Source: Thermoplasmata archaeon
Lineage (GTDB): Archaea; Thermoplasmatota; Thermoplasmata; Thermoplasmatales; Thermoplasmataceae
DNA: 64,000 nt
Reading direction: 5' to 3'
Assembly (NCBI GenBank): GCA_021797355.1
Contig: JAJZZX010000006.1
Location: 56,178-120,177 of the forward strand
Below the pieces are notes generated by a model. That model was not told the origin of the DNA. It made no database searches and saw only the letters and a list, made by a program, of their open reading frames with translations. A program made the position numbers and the translations under genes. The first letter of the stretch is position 1. Each line of letters starts with the position of its first letter. This document shows, piece by piece, positions 54,234-62,702 of this stretch.

Positions 54234-54803
54234 CTAAACCTTCGGTTCGCTCTCTGTGAAATAGAGCTTCATTATGTCCATATAGTTATAAATCTCCGAG
54301 AACCTGTTCATCAGATCCTCTCCATCAAAATTAACTTCCGGGCCAAATCTGGCCTTCTCATAAAAATTGAGATAGAAAGTAAGTATCTTCTTGAGGGCCA
54401 TAATCCGATTCTTTGTGGATTCTTGGGATGCGGCGGCTGATTCAAAGGCTTCTAATAGGCTAAAGCTGTCAACTAGGGAATACTCTGGAACCTTTATGTT
54501 TAGGGAGGCCAGTTCATTCACAAAAAACTGCCTGTTGCCCTCAGTTTCACTAACTTTGGCTCCAAAGAACCTTGCGTAGTCTTTCTTTGCAGCCTGGAAA
54601 GTAAGCCTGGCTGCTCCCTGAAGATCATTTTCCCCTATGAGCCTCCTTGCTTCAAGAGCCGGAGGTATGTCCCCAACTGTCTTTACCTCCACAACAGTTT
54701 CCACGTTCTCCATCGTTGGCCCCTTAAACCGGGACTTCTGCTTTTTCGGTTTTTCCTTTGCCTGTTTCACTACTTTCTTCGGCTGTTTAGAAAAGAGAGC
54801 CAT
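54234..54803 (-). CDS. Soluble helical protein of the MoxR operon
   Basis: 189 residues. Lys-rich N terminus (KKVVKQAKEKPKKQKSRFKG), then a predicted all-helical body (LEARRLIGENDLQGAARLTF; LLEAFESAAASQESTKNR) reminiscent of TPR-like repeats but without clear consensus. No family recognised. Six bases after the surface protein gene and four before the next. Confidence 0.72.
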   Translation of the reverse strand: MALFSKQPKKVVKQAKEKPKKQKSRFKGPTMENVETVVEVKTVGDIPPALEARRLIGENDLQGAARLTFQAAKKDYARFFGAKVSETEGNRQFFVNELASLNIKVPEYSLVDSFSLLEAFESAAASQESTKNRIMALKKILTFYLNFYEKARFGPEVNFDGEDLMNRFSEIYNYMDIMKLYFTESEPKV

Positions 54804-54809
54804 TCAATT

Positions 54810-57638
54810 TCACCCCATCAGTTCTGGCATGTAATAGTATACCTGTATCTCCGTTGAATTTGATATTACACTTTCAAGATCATAGATCGTGTAATCTGAT
54901 ACTGTAAGGTTTAATGTACTTTGCAAGGTATTTCCTGTTGCGAAATAGTTCTTCAGAGTAATGTTATGCCCAGACACTGAGATCTGGTAGTTGATGCCGT
55001 TAAAGCTCACGTTTGTATAGCTGGTGAGATTTGCCTTCACGTTTATGGAATAAACAAACAGTCCCTTCTGCTGGAAGGTCAGATTGTAGAGGGCAGTGTA
55101 AATCTGTTCCTTGGAGTTGTAGCTGAAGTTAGTACTGCTCACCAAAGAGCCACGTGTAACACTGAAATTCAGAGAATGTTCATAAGCTGATGCCGTGAGG
55201 CTGAATGTAGTGCTGTTTGCTCTGGTTCCCACTATGTATGCTGAGAAAGAGAAATCCCCATAACTCAGTGGGACAATGTTCTTTCCTGATCCGCCGGCTA
55301 CTGCTTGGTCAACTGGTGATACTGAGCCCCCGCTTACTGAATAGCTCCAGCTGATAGGACTGCTGTATGAGAGTATGAGAAGATACGGTTTCAGTTTGGT
55401 ATTATTTGAGAAGCCGGTCTTCAGTGATATATTCCAGTATTCCGTAACATAGGCTTTGTCACTGTATGTGATGTTGTATATGCCCGCTGGAAGGTAATAG
55501 CTGAAAATAGTGAAGTTTGGCCCTGTTATGTTATAATTGTAGGGCTTATTTGGCAGGATAGGTAGCGCATAATTTCCAACTGCCATTCCGTTTACTGGAA
55601 CACTGTCCCCAGCATATGACAAGGGGTTGGTAAGGTTCAAGTAAATCTTGTGTAGTGTGTAATTAAACATTTCAAAAGAGACAGTTGCCTGGGAAGTTTT
55701 GACCAAGATGGGGGAGCTATAAAACTGGATCGATGATGGCAAGATGACATACGTCCCGGAAAATGCCAGAGAAAGAGAAATGTTTCCACCGGCATCTGTT
55801 ATGCCCTTTGTAACGAAGTCCACGCCGTTAGTCCTCGCGAAGATTTCAACAGGAAGGTAGGAAAGTGGGCTACTCGACGTGCCGTTCTGGAGATGAATCT
55901 TAATTGTGGCCGGAACCGTTGAATAAGTGGAGGCATTGCCTGACCCTGCAGTGCCATTGAGCGCAGAGGATATGCCGCTGCCGTTTGTACCTGGTATTCC
56001 AGATCCGTCCGTGTAATTCCAGAATGTGAAATTGGAGCCGATTGGCTTCGGTATTAGATGCACTGCCGGCACAGTGGTATTGCCAGTCACGTTGATCTTC
56101 ACTGTGTCATTGTAGAATCCTGGCCTTGAAAAATTGAGATAATAGGAACCGCCGATTATTGATCCATTATAATATCCACTAGAGTTTCCTGTGAGGTTCA
56201 AAATTGAGGGGCCTCCTGGAACATTGCCTATGCCCACTGTAACCCCAGAAAGCCCTGAACCATTTCCTTCGTTCAGTGCCGTCCCGTTGATCCTATATAC
56301 AGATTTAGAAGTATTAAGCCCGATCTCTGAACCCTGTGGATTGGAGGAACTGAGGTTGAAGCTCGGGAATTGGGTTGATGTTATGACAAGAACATACCTA
56401 CCAGTGTATGAGAAATTGATGATATAGTTTCCAAGAGGGCCTGTCTTGAAGCTGAAAACTGAATATGTCCCGTTAACTGATGTGTATGCCTGGAAAGCTT
56501 CGCCAGACAGTTTTTGCCCTGTCTGCGTTGATATCATTGTTCCTGTCATTGCCTGAGCCGGACTACCGAATACTGAATAGTTAACCGCAGAGGCATTATC
56601 TGAAAGTGAGGATGGGCCAAATGGCACATTGAACGTTATACCACTTGCTCCCATAAATGGGTCCTTGGATTCTATTTCTGGGGAATATGTGCTGTTATCC
56701 GTAGCTGTTACGTACTTTGTCGTGTTTACGTACTGATAGCTGCTGAATGAAATCTCATTGCCGCCATAAACAGCTGGTATGGAGTAGAAACCAGAGCCAT
56801 TGGCATGGACTGATATCCCAAGAGTGGATGAATATACAGTGGCACCTGGAATTGGCTTTCCAAGCTGATTTTCAACAGTGCCATTGATGTGGAATATAGC
56901 TGTTGTAATGGGGTGGAGATAAACTGTCATTCCGCTTACCGGTTTTCCTGCCACAGTGATGTTTTCCGGGACGGTAACGTTTGAAAAGCCCTTCTTCATG
57001 GCGCTTATGCTGTATGTTCCATTCACCATGCCAAGCGAGAATTGTGAATTCTGGCTAGAGATAATGTCATATGCGCCGAGGAATTCCGAGAATTTGATAA
57101 GCACGCCAGGCACTGATCCATTGGTTGAATCTGTGGTGCCGGAAACCTGGTATACGGTAGAATGCGGCAACGTAACGTTAACCCACGTCTGGCCCGCAGA
57201 CGGAATAAAGACCTTTTTATATTGTGTCTTGTACTGGAAGGCCTTGAAGGCAAAAACACCTGAACCTGACTTTAACACCTCGATCTGGTAAAACCCGTTT
57301 GAGGCCGTATGCACCATAACTGCTGCTTCCATTACTGCAACATAGAGATTCTGATCTGACAGTGCCTCAGGCTTTCCAGAAGCATTTATTCCTGTTATGT
57401 ATCCTTCCATCAGAACAGTTGCGTTTCCGGTTGGCGAGAATGATGTCCCCTTTTCACCTATGCCAGGAGAGTTATATCTCTGATTCCCGAATATCAGTTC
57501 TGGAGGAGGCGTTACATTCTTTGGAGGATTGAGTATTAGAGTGGCTGGCTGCGACGGGTATTCAACGTTGAAGAGTACAAAAACACTGGAAACAAGCAGT
57601 ATTCCAGTTATCAGCATGGCCATGGACTTAACTTGCAA
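54810..57638 (-). CDS. Large exported glycoprotein with carboxypeptidase-regulatory-like repeats
   Basis: 942 residues. The N-terminal signal or anchor (MAMLITGILLVSSVFVLFNV) is followed by at least four CarboxypepD_reg-like beta sandwiches (for example HINGTVENQLGKPIPGATVY; RINGTALNEGNGSGLSGVTV). Dozens of N-x-S/T sequons imply heavy N-glycosylation at the acidic cell surface. No C-terminal membrane helix, so probably held by the N-terminal helix or by partners. First gene of the six-gene MoxR operon. Start is TTG at 57638 or ATG at 57623. Confidence 0.85.
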   Translation of the reverse strand: MQVKSMAMLITGILLVSSVFVLFNVEYPSQPATLILNPPKNVTPPPELIFGNQRYNSPGIGEKGTSFSPTGNATVLMEGYITGINASGKPEALSDQNLYVAVMEAAVMVHTASNGFYQIEVLKSGSGVFAFKAFQYKTQYKKVFIPSAGQTWVNVTLPHSTVYQVSGTTDSTNGSVPGVLIKFSEFLGAYDIISSQNSQFSLGMVNGTYSISAMKKGFSNVTVPENITVAGKPVSGMTVYLHPITTAIFHINGTVENQLGKPIPGATVYSSTLGISVHANGSGFYSIPAVYGGNEISFSSYQYVNTTKYVTATDNSTYSPEIESKDPFMGASGITFNVPFGPSSLSDNASAVNYSVFGSPAQAMTGTMISTQTGQKLSGEAFQAYTSVNGTYSVFSFKTGPLGNYIINFSYTGRYVLVITSTQFPSFNLSSSNPQGSEIGLNTSKSVYRINGTALNEGNGSGLSGVTVGIGNVPGGPSILNLTGNSSGYYNGSIIGGSYYLNFSRPGFYNDTVKINVTGNTTVPAVHLIPKPIGSNFTFWNYTDGSGIPGTNGSGISSALNGTAGSGNASTYSTVPATIKIHLQNGTSSSPLSYLPVEIFARTNGVDFVTKGITDAGGNISLSLAFSGTYVILPSSIQFYSSPILVKTSQATVSFEMFNYTLHKIYLNLTNPLSYAGDSVPVNGMAVGNYALPILPNKPYNYNITGPNFTIFSYYLPAGIYNITYSDKAYVTEYWNISLKTGFSNNTKLKPYLLILSYSSPISWSYSVSGGSVSPVDQAVAGGSGKNIVPLSYGDFSFSAYIVGTRANSTTFSLTASAYEHSLNFSVTRGSLVSSTNFSYNSKEQIYTALYNLTFQQKGLFVYSINVKANLTSYTNVSFNGINYQISVSGHNITLKNYFATGNTLQSTLNLTVSDYTIYDLESVISNSTEIQVYYYMPELMG

Positions 57639-57656
57639 TGCCTTACCAGATACTAG

Positions 57657-57690
57657 ATATATATAAATGTTTGTACTAATGTATATAAAA
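57657..57690 (-). promoter_or_regulatory. Two tandem TATA boxes before the surface glycoprotein operon
   Basis: Minus strand ATTTATATAT (about 57657-57668) and TTTTATATAC (57681-57690), 23 bases apart. The proximal one gives a near-leaderless message at the TTG at 57638; the distal one would give a leader of about 25 bases. Confidence 0.5.
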
Positions 57691-57718
57691 ATTTCACTAC
57701 AGTATGGCTTTTCACCAC

Positions 57719-57740
57719 AATATAGGTCTATACCTATATT
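57719..57740. repeat. Perfect inverted repeat, 9-base arms, 4-base spacer
   Basis: AATATAGGT, spacer CTAT, ACCTATATT. It lies four bases after the archaeosine synthase stop and about 30 bases upstream of the distal TATA box of the surface operon. It could be an operator for that operon or part of a transcription end signal for the gene before it. Confidence 0.7.
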
Positions 57741-57744
57741 TGTC

Positions 57745-59334
57745 TCAGTTTCTTACCTTGACCGCTATTCCCTTACGCAAAGATTTCATTGCTAGGAATG
57801 GCATTTTAGCAATGCCTACTGCCCTCACCTGCCCTGAATGACATGCCACAACTTCGTCCTCCTGGCGTATATCTTCCGTGGCGTCCAGAATGCCAACCGG
57901 GTATATGTTTGCTGTTGGCTTGAAGTCGTCAATCTCGACTACGAATCTGTTCTCTTTGGCAAATATCTGGCCTGAGTTTTTGTTTATTGTAAATTTTCCC
58001 AGGAGAGGATTATAGATCAGGAAAGGTTTGCCATCTTTCACGAGCATTTCGCTGTTGTAGTTCTTCACTATCTTACAACCTGAAATATAATCTGAAATCC
58101 AGTTTCCAAACTGATACTCCGCTATTTTAATGTAGTTTTCAAGCCGGTTTGTTTTGGAGTCATGTTCCCCATGTCCTGACTGCTGCACGTATGCACTTAT
58201 GGTTTCATTGAGCCTATCAAGAGATTCCTCTGTGTGCTTATCCCAACCTATCTTGATGTGGCCTTCTGGAAGATCATCGTGAATAAAGTCCAGATCATCT
58301 CCAACAAATGTGTATACGGCATCGTATCGGTTATTCTGAAAATACCCTCTGAGAAGATTGCTGATCATGTGCTTCTCATCCTCATACCAGTCTCCTATGA
58401 CCGGTATATCGTAAAACATAGCGGGATAGGTCTCCTCAAGTTCACGCGGAACTATGCCTACGGGGGATGTAACTATTATTTCGTGCACATATTTCCTGTA
58501 CGGCATGATCTTTTCAATTATCTTCCTGTGAGATTTCGAGATGGAATACGGTTTTCTGGCGGAACAGGGCAGGAGGAGCGCGATTTTCTTGCTATCAGGC
58601 CTCCTGTATACAGTCCTAATAAAATCACGGTACCTGACCAGATCTGGTCTCCTCAGGGATTCCAGGGAATTTGCCTTTATATATGGCGTCCTTCTTGGAA
58701 ACGAAGCCTCTTCTGCCTCGTAACCTTCGCTATCCATAAGCCTGAGAATCTCTGCGGCTTTTGTTGAGATCTGGTATTTCTCCACAACTTCCCTCAGTGT
58801 TCCGTCCTTGATTGCCAAAGACAGATTGGCCATAATCCTCCTTGCAAATGCAAAATTGGCCTGGAAATTGTTTTCGTCCGATCTCTCATAACCTAATTCT
58901 CCATACCTGATTCCTCGCAGGCTTACCATCCTGAGCGTCGAATCATCAAAAAGTGAAATTCCGGCGTACACCAGAACAGGGAACAGGTAAGGGTCAGCCA
59001 CACCCTGCATGTAGATGAGCTTTGAAAATGAGACCTGGTTTCGTATGCCATAGATGGCCTTCAGGAGTTTTCTTGGCCTCTGTATGAGAAGGGCCCCATC
59101 CGTGATTACTACCAAATCTTCGCTTTCCGGGTATCTGTTCTCCTTCCCCGGCGCAAGCGTTCCCTTGCCAGAAAGGGTTCTCCTATCAAACCTGTTTCCC
59201 TCTGATATAAATAGTTCTTCAGGGCTTATCTTGATATCTCCGCCACTGACTGTGCTGAGAATCTGCGGATATGTAATTGATTCGTCAAGTTTCCCGGTTC
59301 TGGCCATGCCAAATAGGGCATCGTCAACAATCAT
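57745..59334 (-). CDS. arcS: Archaeosine synthase (TgtA2/ArcS)
   Basis: 529 residues. N-terminal TGT-like barrel without the full TGT active site (IVDDALFGMARTGKL), the ArcS-specific core ALLLPCSARKPYSISKSH near residue 255, and a C-terminal PUA domain (KDGKPFLIYNPLLGKF; SGQVRAVGIAKM). Converts preQ0 at position 15 of tRNA to archaeosine. Length and domain order match euryarchaeal ArcS. The separate tgtA gene is not in the window. Confidence 0.93.
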   Translation of the reverse strand: MIVDDALFGMARTGKLDESITYPQILSTVSGGDIKISPEELFISEGNRFDRRTLSGKGTLAPGKENRYPESEDLVVITDGALLIQRPRKLLKAIYGIRNQVSFSKLIYMQGVADPYLFPVLVYAGISLFDDSTLRMVSLRGIRYGELGYERSDENNFQANFAFARRIMANLSLAIKDGTLREVVEKYQISTKAAEILRLMDSEGYEAEEASFPRRTPYIKANSLESLRRPDLVRYRDFIRTVYRRPDSKKIALLLPCSARKPYSISKSHRKIIEKIMPYRKYVHEIIVTSPVGIVPRELEETYPAMFYDIPVIGDWYEDEKHMISNLLRGYFQNNRYDAVYTFVGDDLDFIHDDLPEGHIKIGWDKHTEESLDRLNETISAYVQQSGHGEHDSKTNRLENYIKIAEYQFGNWISDYISGCKIVKNYNSEMLVKDGKPFLIYNPLLGKFTINKNSGQIFAKENRFVVEIDDFKPTANIYPVGILDATEDIRQEDEVVACHSGQVRAVGIAKMPFLAMKSLRKGIAVKVRN

Positions 59335-59383
59335 CGCCGGTATATCCTAAGGCTCCTTTATTGAATTTCCCTAAGCAACCATA

Positions 59384-60046
59384 GTGGAAAGGTTAATTAA
59401 AGTGCATTTACTCTTGCCTCTGAATTCATTGGCACAGTCTTCACGTAAACTGGTAAACATTGACAATACGAAGGGCGGAGTTGAAAACCTTGTACTTCCT
59501 GGCGATATTATTTCTACTGCTGAGGAGTACGTACCGGGGAAAAACACGGCCGAGATGGAGGGCAGGATCATCTCGCTTGTTTATGGAAATGTAAAGAAGG
59601 ACGATAAGAACCTGTTAATTTCTGTATCGCCCTTGAAGAGCAGAAAATCCATACGAGCTGGGGACACTGTCTATGGGCAGGTATTCAAGGTTGACCAGAG
59701 AAAAGCATCCATAAAGATAGGCGCTGCTTACGATCCGGTATCTGGAGCTATACAGTTTAATGGTGAAGGGTATGTCAATCTGCCCCAGCAGTATGACAGA
59801 AACAGTTCTCCTCCTGTGAGGATCGGAGACATTGTGCGGGCGAGGGTTGTTAGGACTGGAGACAGAGGCTCTGAGCTAACTATTGCTGGAAAGGGACTTG
59901 GTATACTGAAGACGCTCTGCCCCAGATGCAGGCTTCCAATGACTAGAAAGAACGGTTCCCTGTATTGTGATAACTGCGAGAAGAGCGAGATGAGGAAGGT
60001 TGCCGATGATTACGGCGCCATTGAAATTTATGGTGAGATGCAATGA
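59384..60046 (+). CDS. csl4: Exosome subunit Csl4
   Basis: About 205-220 residues. N-terminal domain NLVLPGDIISTAEEYVPGKNT, central S1 RNA-binding domain (RAGDTVYGQVFKVDQRKAS; RIGDIVRARVVRTGD) and C-terminal zinc ribbon CPRCRLPMTRKNGSLYCDNC. It is part of the RNA-binding cap of the archaeal exosome, which links to DnaG. No ATG near the start; GTG at 59384, TTG at 59414 and TTG at 59429 are options, and an AT-rich box at 59391-59399 favours one of the TTGs. Confidence 0.9.
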   Translation: MERLIKVHLLLPLNSLAQSSRKLVNIDNTKGGVENLVLPGDIISTAEEYVPGKNTAEMEGRIISLVYGNVKKDDKNLLISVSPLKSRKSIRAGDTVYGQVFKVDQRKASIKIGAAYDPVSGAIQFNGEGYVNLPQQYDRNSSPPVRIGDIVRARVVRTGDRGSELTIAGKGLGILKTLCPRCRLPMTRKNGSLYCDNCEKSEMRKVADDYGAIEIYGEMQ

Positions 60047-60204
60047 AAAATGGTGGAGTTGGAAAGGTCAAGGATGTTGAAAGGCTGTCAAATGAAGTCA
60101 ATACCATGAGAAGGGAACTTGATGACGTAAAGGAGGTCCTTAAGGGGCTCATACAGGTTATCATGAGCCGTGAAGAGGGACTTGATGAGGATGAATATAA
60201 CTGA
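60043..60204 (+). CDS. 53-residue coiled-coil microprotein between Csl4 and Lsm
   Basis: Begins MKNGGVGKVKDVERLSNEVN and forms one long amphipathic helix (VERLSNEVNTMRRELDDVKE, then VLKGLIQVIMSREEG) with an acidic end. The start overlaps the Csl4 stop (ATGA), and the next gene, Lsm, starts 15 bases on, so all three are one transcript. No family known to me. It may be an RNA-exosome or Lsm accessory. Confidence 0.75.
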   Translation: MKNGGVGKVKDVERLSNEVNTMRRELDDVKEVLKGLIQVIMSREEGLDEDEYN

Positions 60205-60219
60205 AAATGGTGAACAGCT

Positions 60220-60435
60220 ATGATAATGCCAATGAAAATGCTGGAAGAAAACCTGAATAAGCATGTTGCCCTTCTGCTAAAGGATAACAGGGTCCTTGAG
60301 GGAGTGCTTTCCGGATATGATGAATATATGAACATGGTTCTTGACGATGTCGAAGAGAGCGACGAGGACGTTACAAGGAAACTCGGGACGGTTATCATAA
60401 GGGGAAGCAATGTTGTTCGAATTGTTCCTAAGTGA
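60220..60435 (+). CDS. Sm-like archaeal protein (Lsm)
   Basis: 71 residues: Sm1 motif KHVALLLKDNRVLEGVLSGYDEYMNMVLDD (positions about 14-43) and Sm2 VIIRGSNVVRIV (about 59-70). It forms hexa- or heptameric rings that bind U-rich RNA. Co-transcribed with Csl4 and the coiled-coil gene, which fits RNA turnover. Confidence 0.93.
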   Translation: MIMPMKMLEENLNKHVALLLKDNRVLEGVLSGYDEYMNMVLDDVEESDEDVTRKLGTVIIRGSNVVRIVPK

Positions 60436-60607
60436 TCTTTAATACCGCAGGAAACATGAGCCGGTCTAGGATCTCTTTCATCGCCCAACGTTTGTCCCTG
60501 TAGACATCAAGAATTCGAAGGAAAAGTTAGCTTTCAGGTTTAATTTACAATTTTAGATAGTTAATAAACTATTTATTTTGGGGGTACTTATTAAGTCAGG
60601 TGACATT

Positions 60608-61309
60608 ATGCCTGAAGAAAACAGATTTCCATTGATAGGGGAGAAATTCCCCGAGATGAGTCTTGAAACGACGCATGGGAACATGAAACTTCCTGACGTT
60701 TTTAAGGGAAAGTGGTTCATGCTTTTCAGCCATCCCGGCGATTTTACACCAGTATGCACAACAGAGTTCTATTCATTCGCCAGAAGATATGATGATTTCC
60801 AGAAACTTGGCACTGAGCTTATTGGACTGTCTGTGGACAGCACCATCAGCCATATTGAATGGGTCAACTGGATCTCAGCGAACCTCAAGATAGAAGTACC
60901 GTTCCCCATAATCGGCGATGCAATGGGAAGGGTTGCCAGCAGGCTGGGAATGATTCAGGCTGAATCCTCTTCCTCAACTGTACGCGCAGTGTTCATCGTT
61001 GATCCAAACTCAACTGTGAGGCTTATTATGTATTACCCGCTTGAGATAGGAAGGAACGTTGATGAGCTTCTCAGGACCATAAAAGCTCTGCAGATGGCGG
61101 ATAAATACAAGGCAGCCGTTCCGGCCAACTGGCCTTATAACGAACTCATTGGAGATAAGATACTCAACCCACCGCCCAAAAACACCAAGGACGTGCCTGC
61201 CCGCATGAAGGAATTCAAGGGATACTCCTGGTGGTTGACGTACAAAGACGCACCGGAAAGCGACGTTCAGGAGATAAAGAAAATTGTGAAACCGAGAGCC
61301 GAAAAGTAA
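60608..61309 (+). CDS. Peroxiredoxin (Prx6/Tpx type, single cysteine)
   Basis: 233 residues. Peroxidatic Cys in [18 protein letters not shown] (about residue 50) with the Pro-Thr-x-x-Cys active site. It is the only Cys in the protein: archaeal relatives carry two more in the C-terminal arm, where this one reads [16 protein letters not shown]. So it must work as a 1-Cys enzyme with an external thiol. The ATG at 60608 is preferred; a TATA box, TATTTATTTTGG, lies about 30 bases upstream. Confidence 0.92.
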   Translation: MPEENRFPLIGEKFPEMSLETTHGNMKLPDVFKGKWFMLFSHPGDFTPVCTTEFYSFARRYDDFQKLGTELIGLSVDSTISHIEWVNWISANLKIEVPFPIIGDAMGRVASRLGMIQAESSSSTVRAVFIVDPNSTVRLIMYYPLEIGRNVDELLRTIKALQMADKYKAAVPANWPYNELIGDKILNPPPKNTKDVPARMKEFKGYSWWLTYKDAPESDVQEIKKIVKPRAEK

Positions 61310-61347
61310 CCTTACTGCACCAAAATGCTTCGGAAGGGCCGGGACCG

Positions 61348-61372
61348 GGCACTGACTGAAAGGTTCAGTGCC
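61348..61372. terminator. Perfect 8-base hairpin after the peroxiredoxin gene
   Basis: GGCACTGA, nine-base loop, TCAGTGCC, then TTACGTTTT. It lies between the peroxiredoxin stop (61309) and the integrase TATA box. It might act in 3' end formation, but archaeal terminators need only a T run, so a role is unproven. Confidence 0.4.
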
Positions 61373-61376
61373 TTAC

Positions 61377-61386
61377 GTTTTAATAT
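61377..61386 (+). promoter_or_regulatory. TATA box of the broken integrase gene
   Basis: GTTTTAATAT centred 26 bases before the ATG at 61407, the leaderless spacing. Confidence 0.5.
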
Positions 61387-61406
61387 GTAATTTGGTTATC
61401 TTGGTC

Positions 61407-62702
61407 ATGCTACCTGCAAGTGAGTTGACCAAGGAGCAAGAAAGATTACGAAAATCCGGCATTGCAAAGGAATATCAGGAAAAGATTGGACAGTTTTTGA
61501 GTGATGTGAGGCTTGAGGGCCTATCAAACGACAGGCTTTACTTTTATGCAATTAGGCTGAGGCAGATTGCTTCATTAATGGCTGACTCATTCCTTTCGCC
61601 GTCGGTAGATGATGTAAAGGCTCTAATCTCCAGGCTTATGGAAGGCAAGATTGGCAGAAAGATTAAAGGCTGGAGCAAATCCGGCACTTATTCTGACTGG
61701 GGCATAGAGAACTATAAAACTACGTTGAAGAAATTTTACAGATAGCTATACAAAACAGAGAAGCCGGAATGTATTGCATGGCTGAAACCTAACAATCACC
61801 CAAACAAGAACGTGAAGCCTGATAACATGATCACAGAGGATGAAGTGCAGAAGCTTGTTGGGGCACTAAAAAATTCCAGGGATCGTGCCCTCACATACAC
61901 CCTTTACGATTCAGGATGCAGGATTGGCGAGCTTTTAACGCTGAGAAACAAGGATATTGCTTTTGATGATTACGGTGCGATACTGTCGGTCACAGGAAAG
62001 ACAGGATACAGAAAAGTAAGGGTTGTCGGCAATTCCATATCGTATCTGCGAGAGTGGCAGAATTCACATCCTTTCAGGGATGATTCAAATGCATGGTTCT
62101 TCTGCGGTATTGAATCGGAAAACAGGGGAAAGAAGCTTGAACACGCCAATGTGTATAAATTCATGAGAAAGGGATTGCAGGAAGCAAAGATAGAGAGGCG
62201 CATATATCCACACCTGTTCAGGCACACCAGGGCAACAATACTGGCATCAAGAGTAACAGAAGCTCCACTGGAGGCACAGATGGGATGGGTCCATGGATCA
62301 AGGATGACCCAGACATACGCGCACCTGTCAGGTAGGGACCAGGACAATGCAATCCTGAGGGCATACGGCATTGAGGTCAAGGAAGAAAGGCCCATTGAAT
62401 CTCAGAAGCCATCCTTATGTCCAAGGTGCAGGGAGCCAAACGATCCAAAGGCGAGGTTCTGCTGGAAGTGTGGCATGATCCTTGACCGATCACTGACCGA
62501 AAAGAAGCTGAAGGATGAGGCAAGAGAGATCGAAACTGCAATAATGAAATCTGATGTTGTGGATACTCCAACAAAGAGGATAGTGGAAACATTCCCAGAG
62601 GATTTCAAGGATCTGATCTTTGAGACGGTACTGAAGCAAATCGCTGAGAATCCGGAGTTGAGGGAGAAATTCCAAAGGGAATTAACGGAACAGGGAAAGT
62701 AA
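61407..62702 (+). pseudogene. Tyrosine recombinase (XerC/D-like) with in-frame amber stop
   Basis: Two reading-frame halves in the same frame: 61407-61745 encodes the N-terminal core-binding domain (MLPASELTKEQERLRKSG to KKFYR), then TAG at 61743-61745, then LYKTEKPECIAWLKP and the catalytic domain to 62702. Relatives commonly have a Trp at this place (FYRWLY), so TGG to TAG is the simplest explanation. Catalytic Arg (GCRIGELL), HLFRHTRAT and YAHLSG are intact, as is a C-terminal zinc ribbon (CPRCREPN; CWKCG). Only a C-terminal part could be made from GTG at 61812. The end touches the half-tRNA. Confidence 0.85.

Noticed and set aside
61743..61745. TAG read as pyrrolysine in the integrase
   Set aside because: Relatives have Trp here, a single TGG to TAG change explains it, and no pyl gene is in the window.
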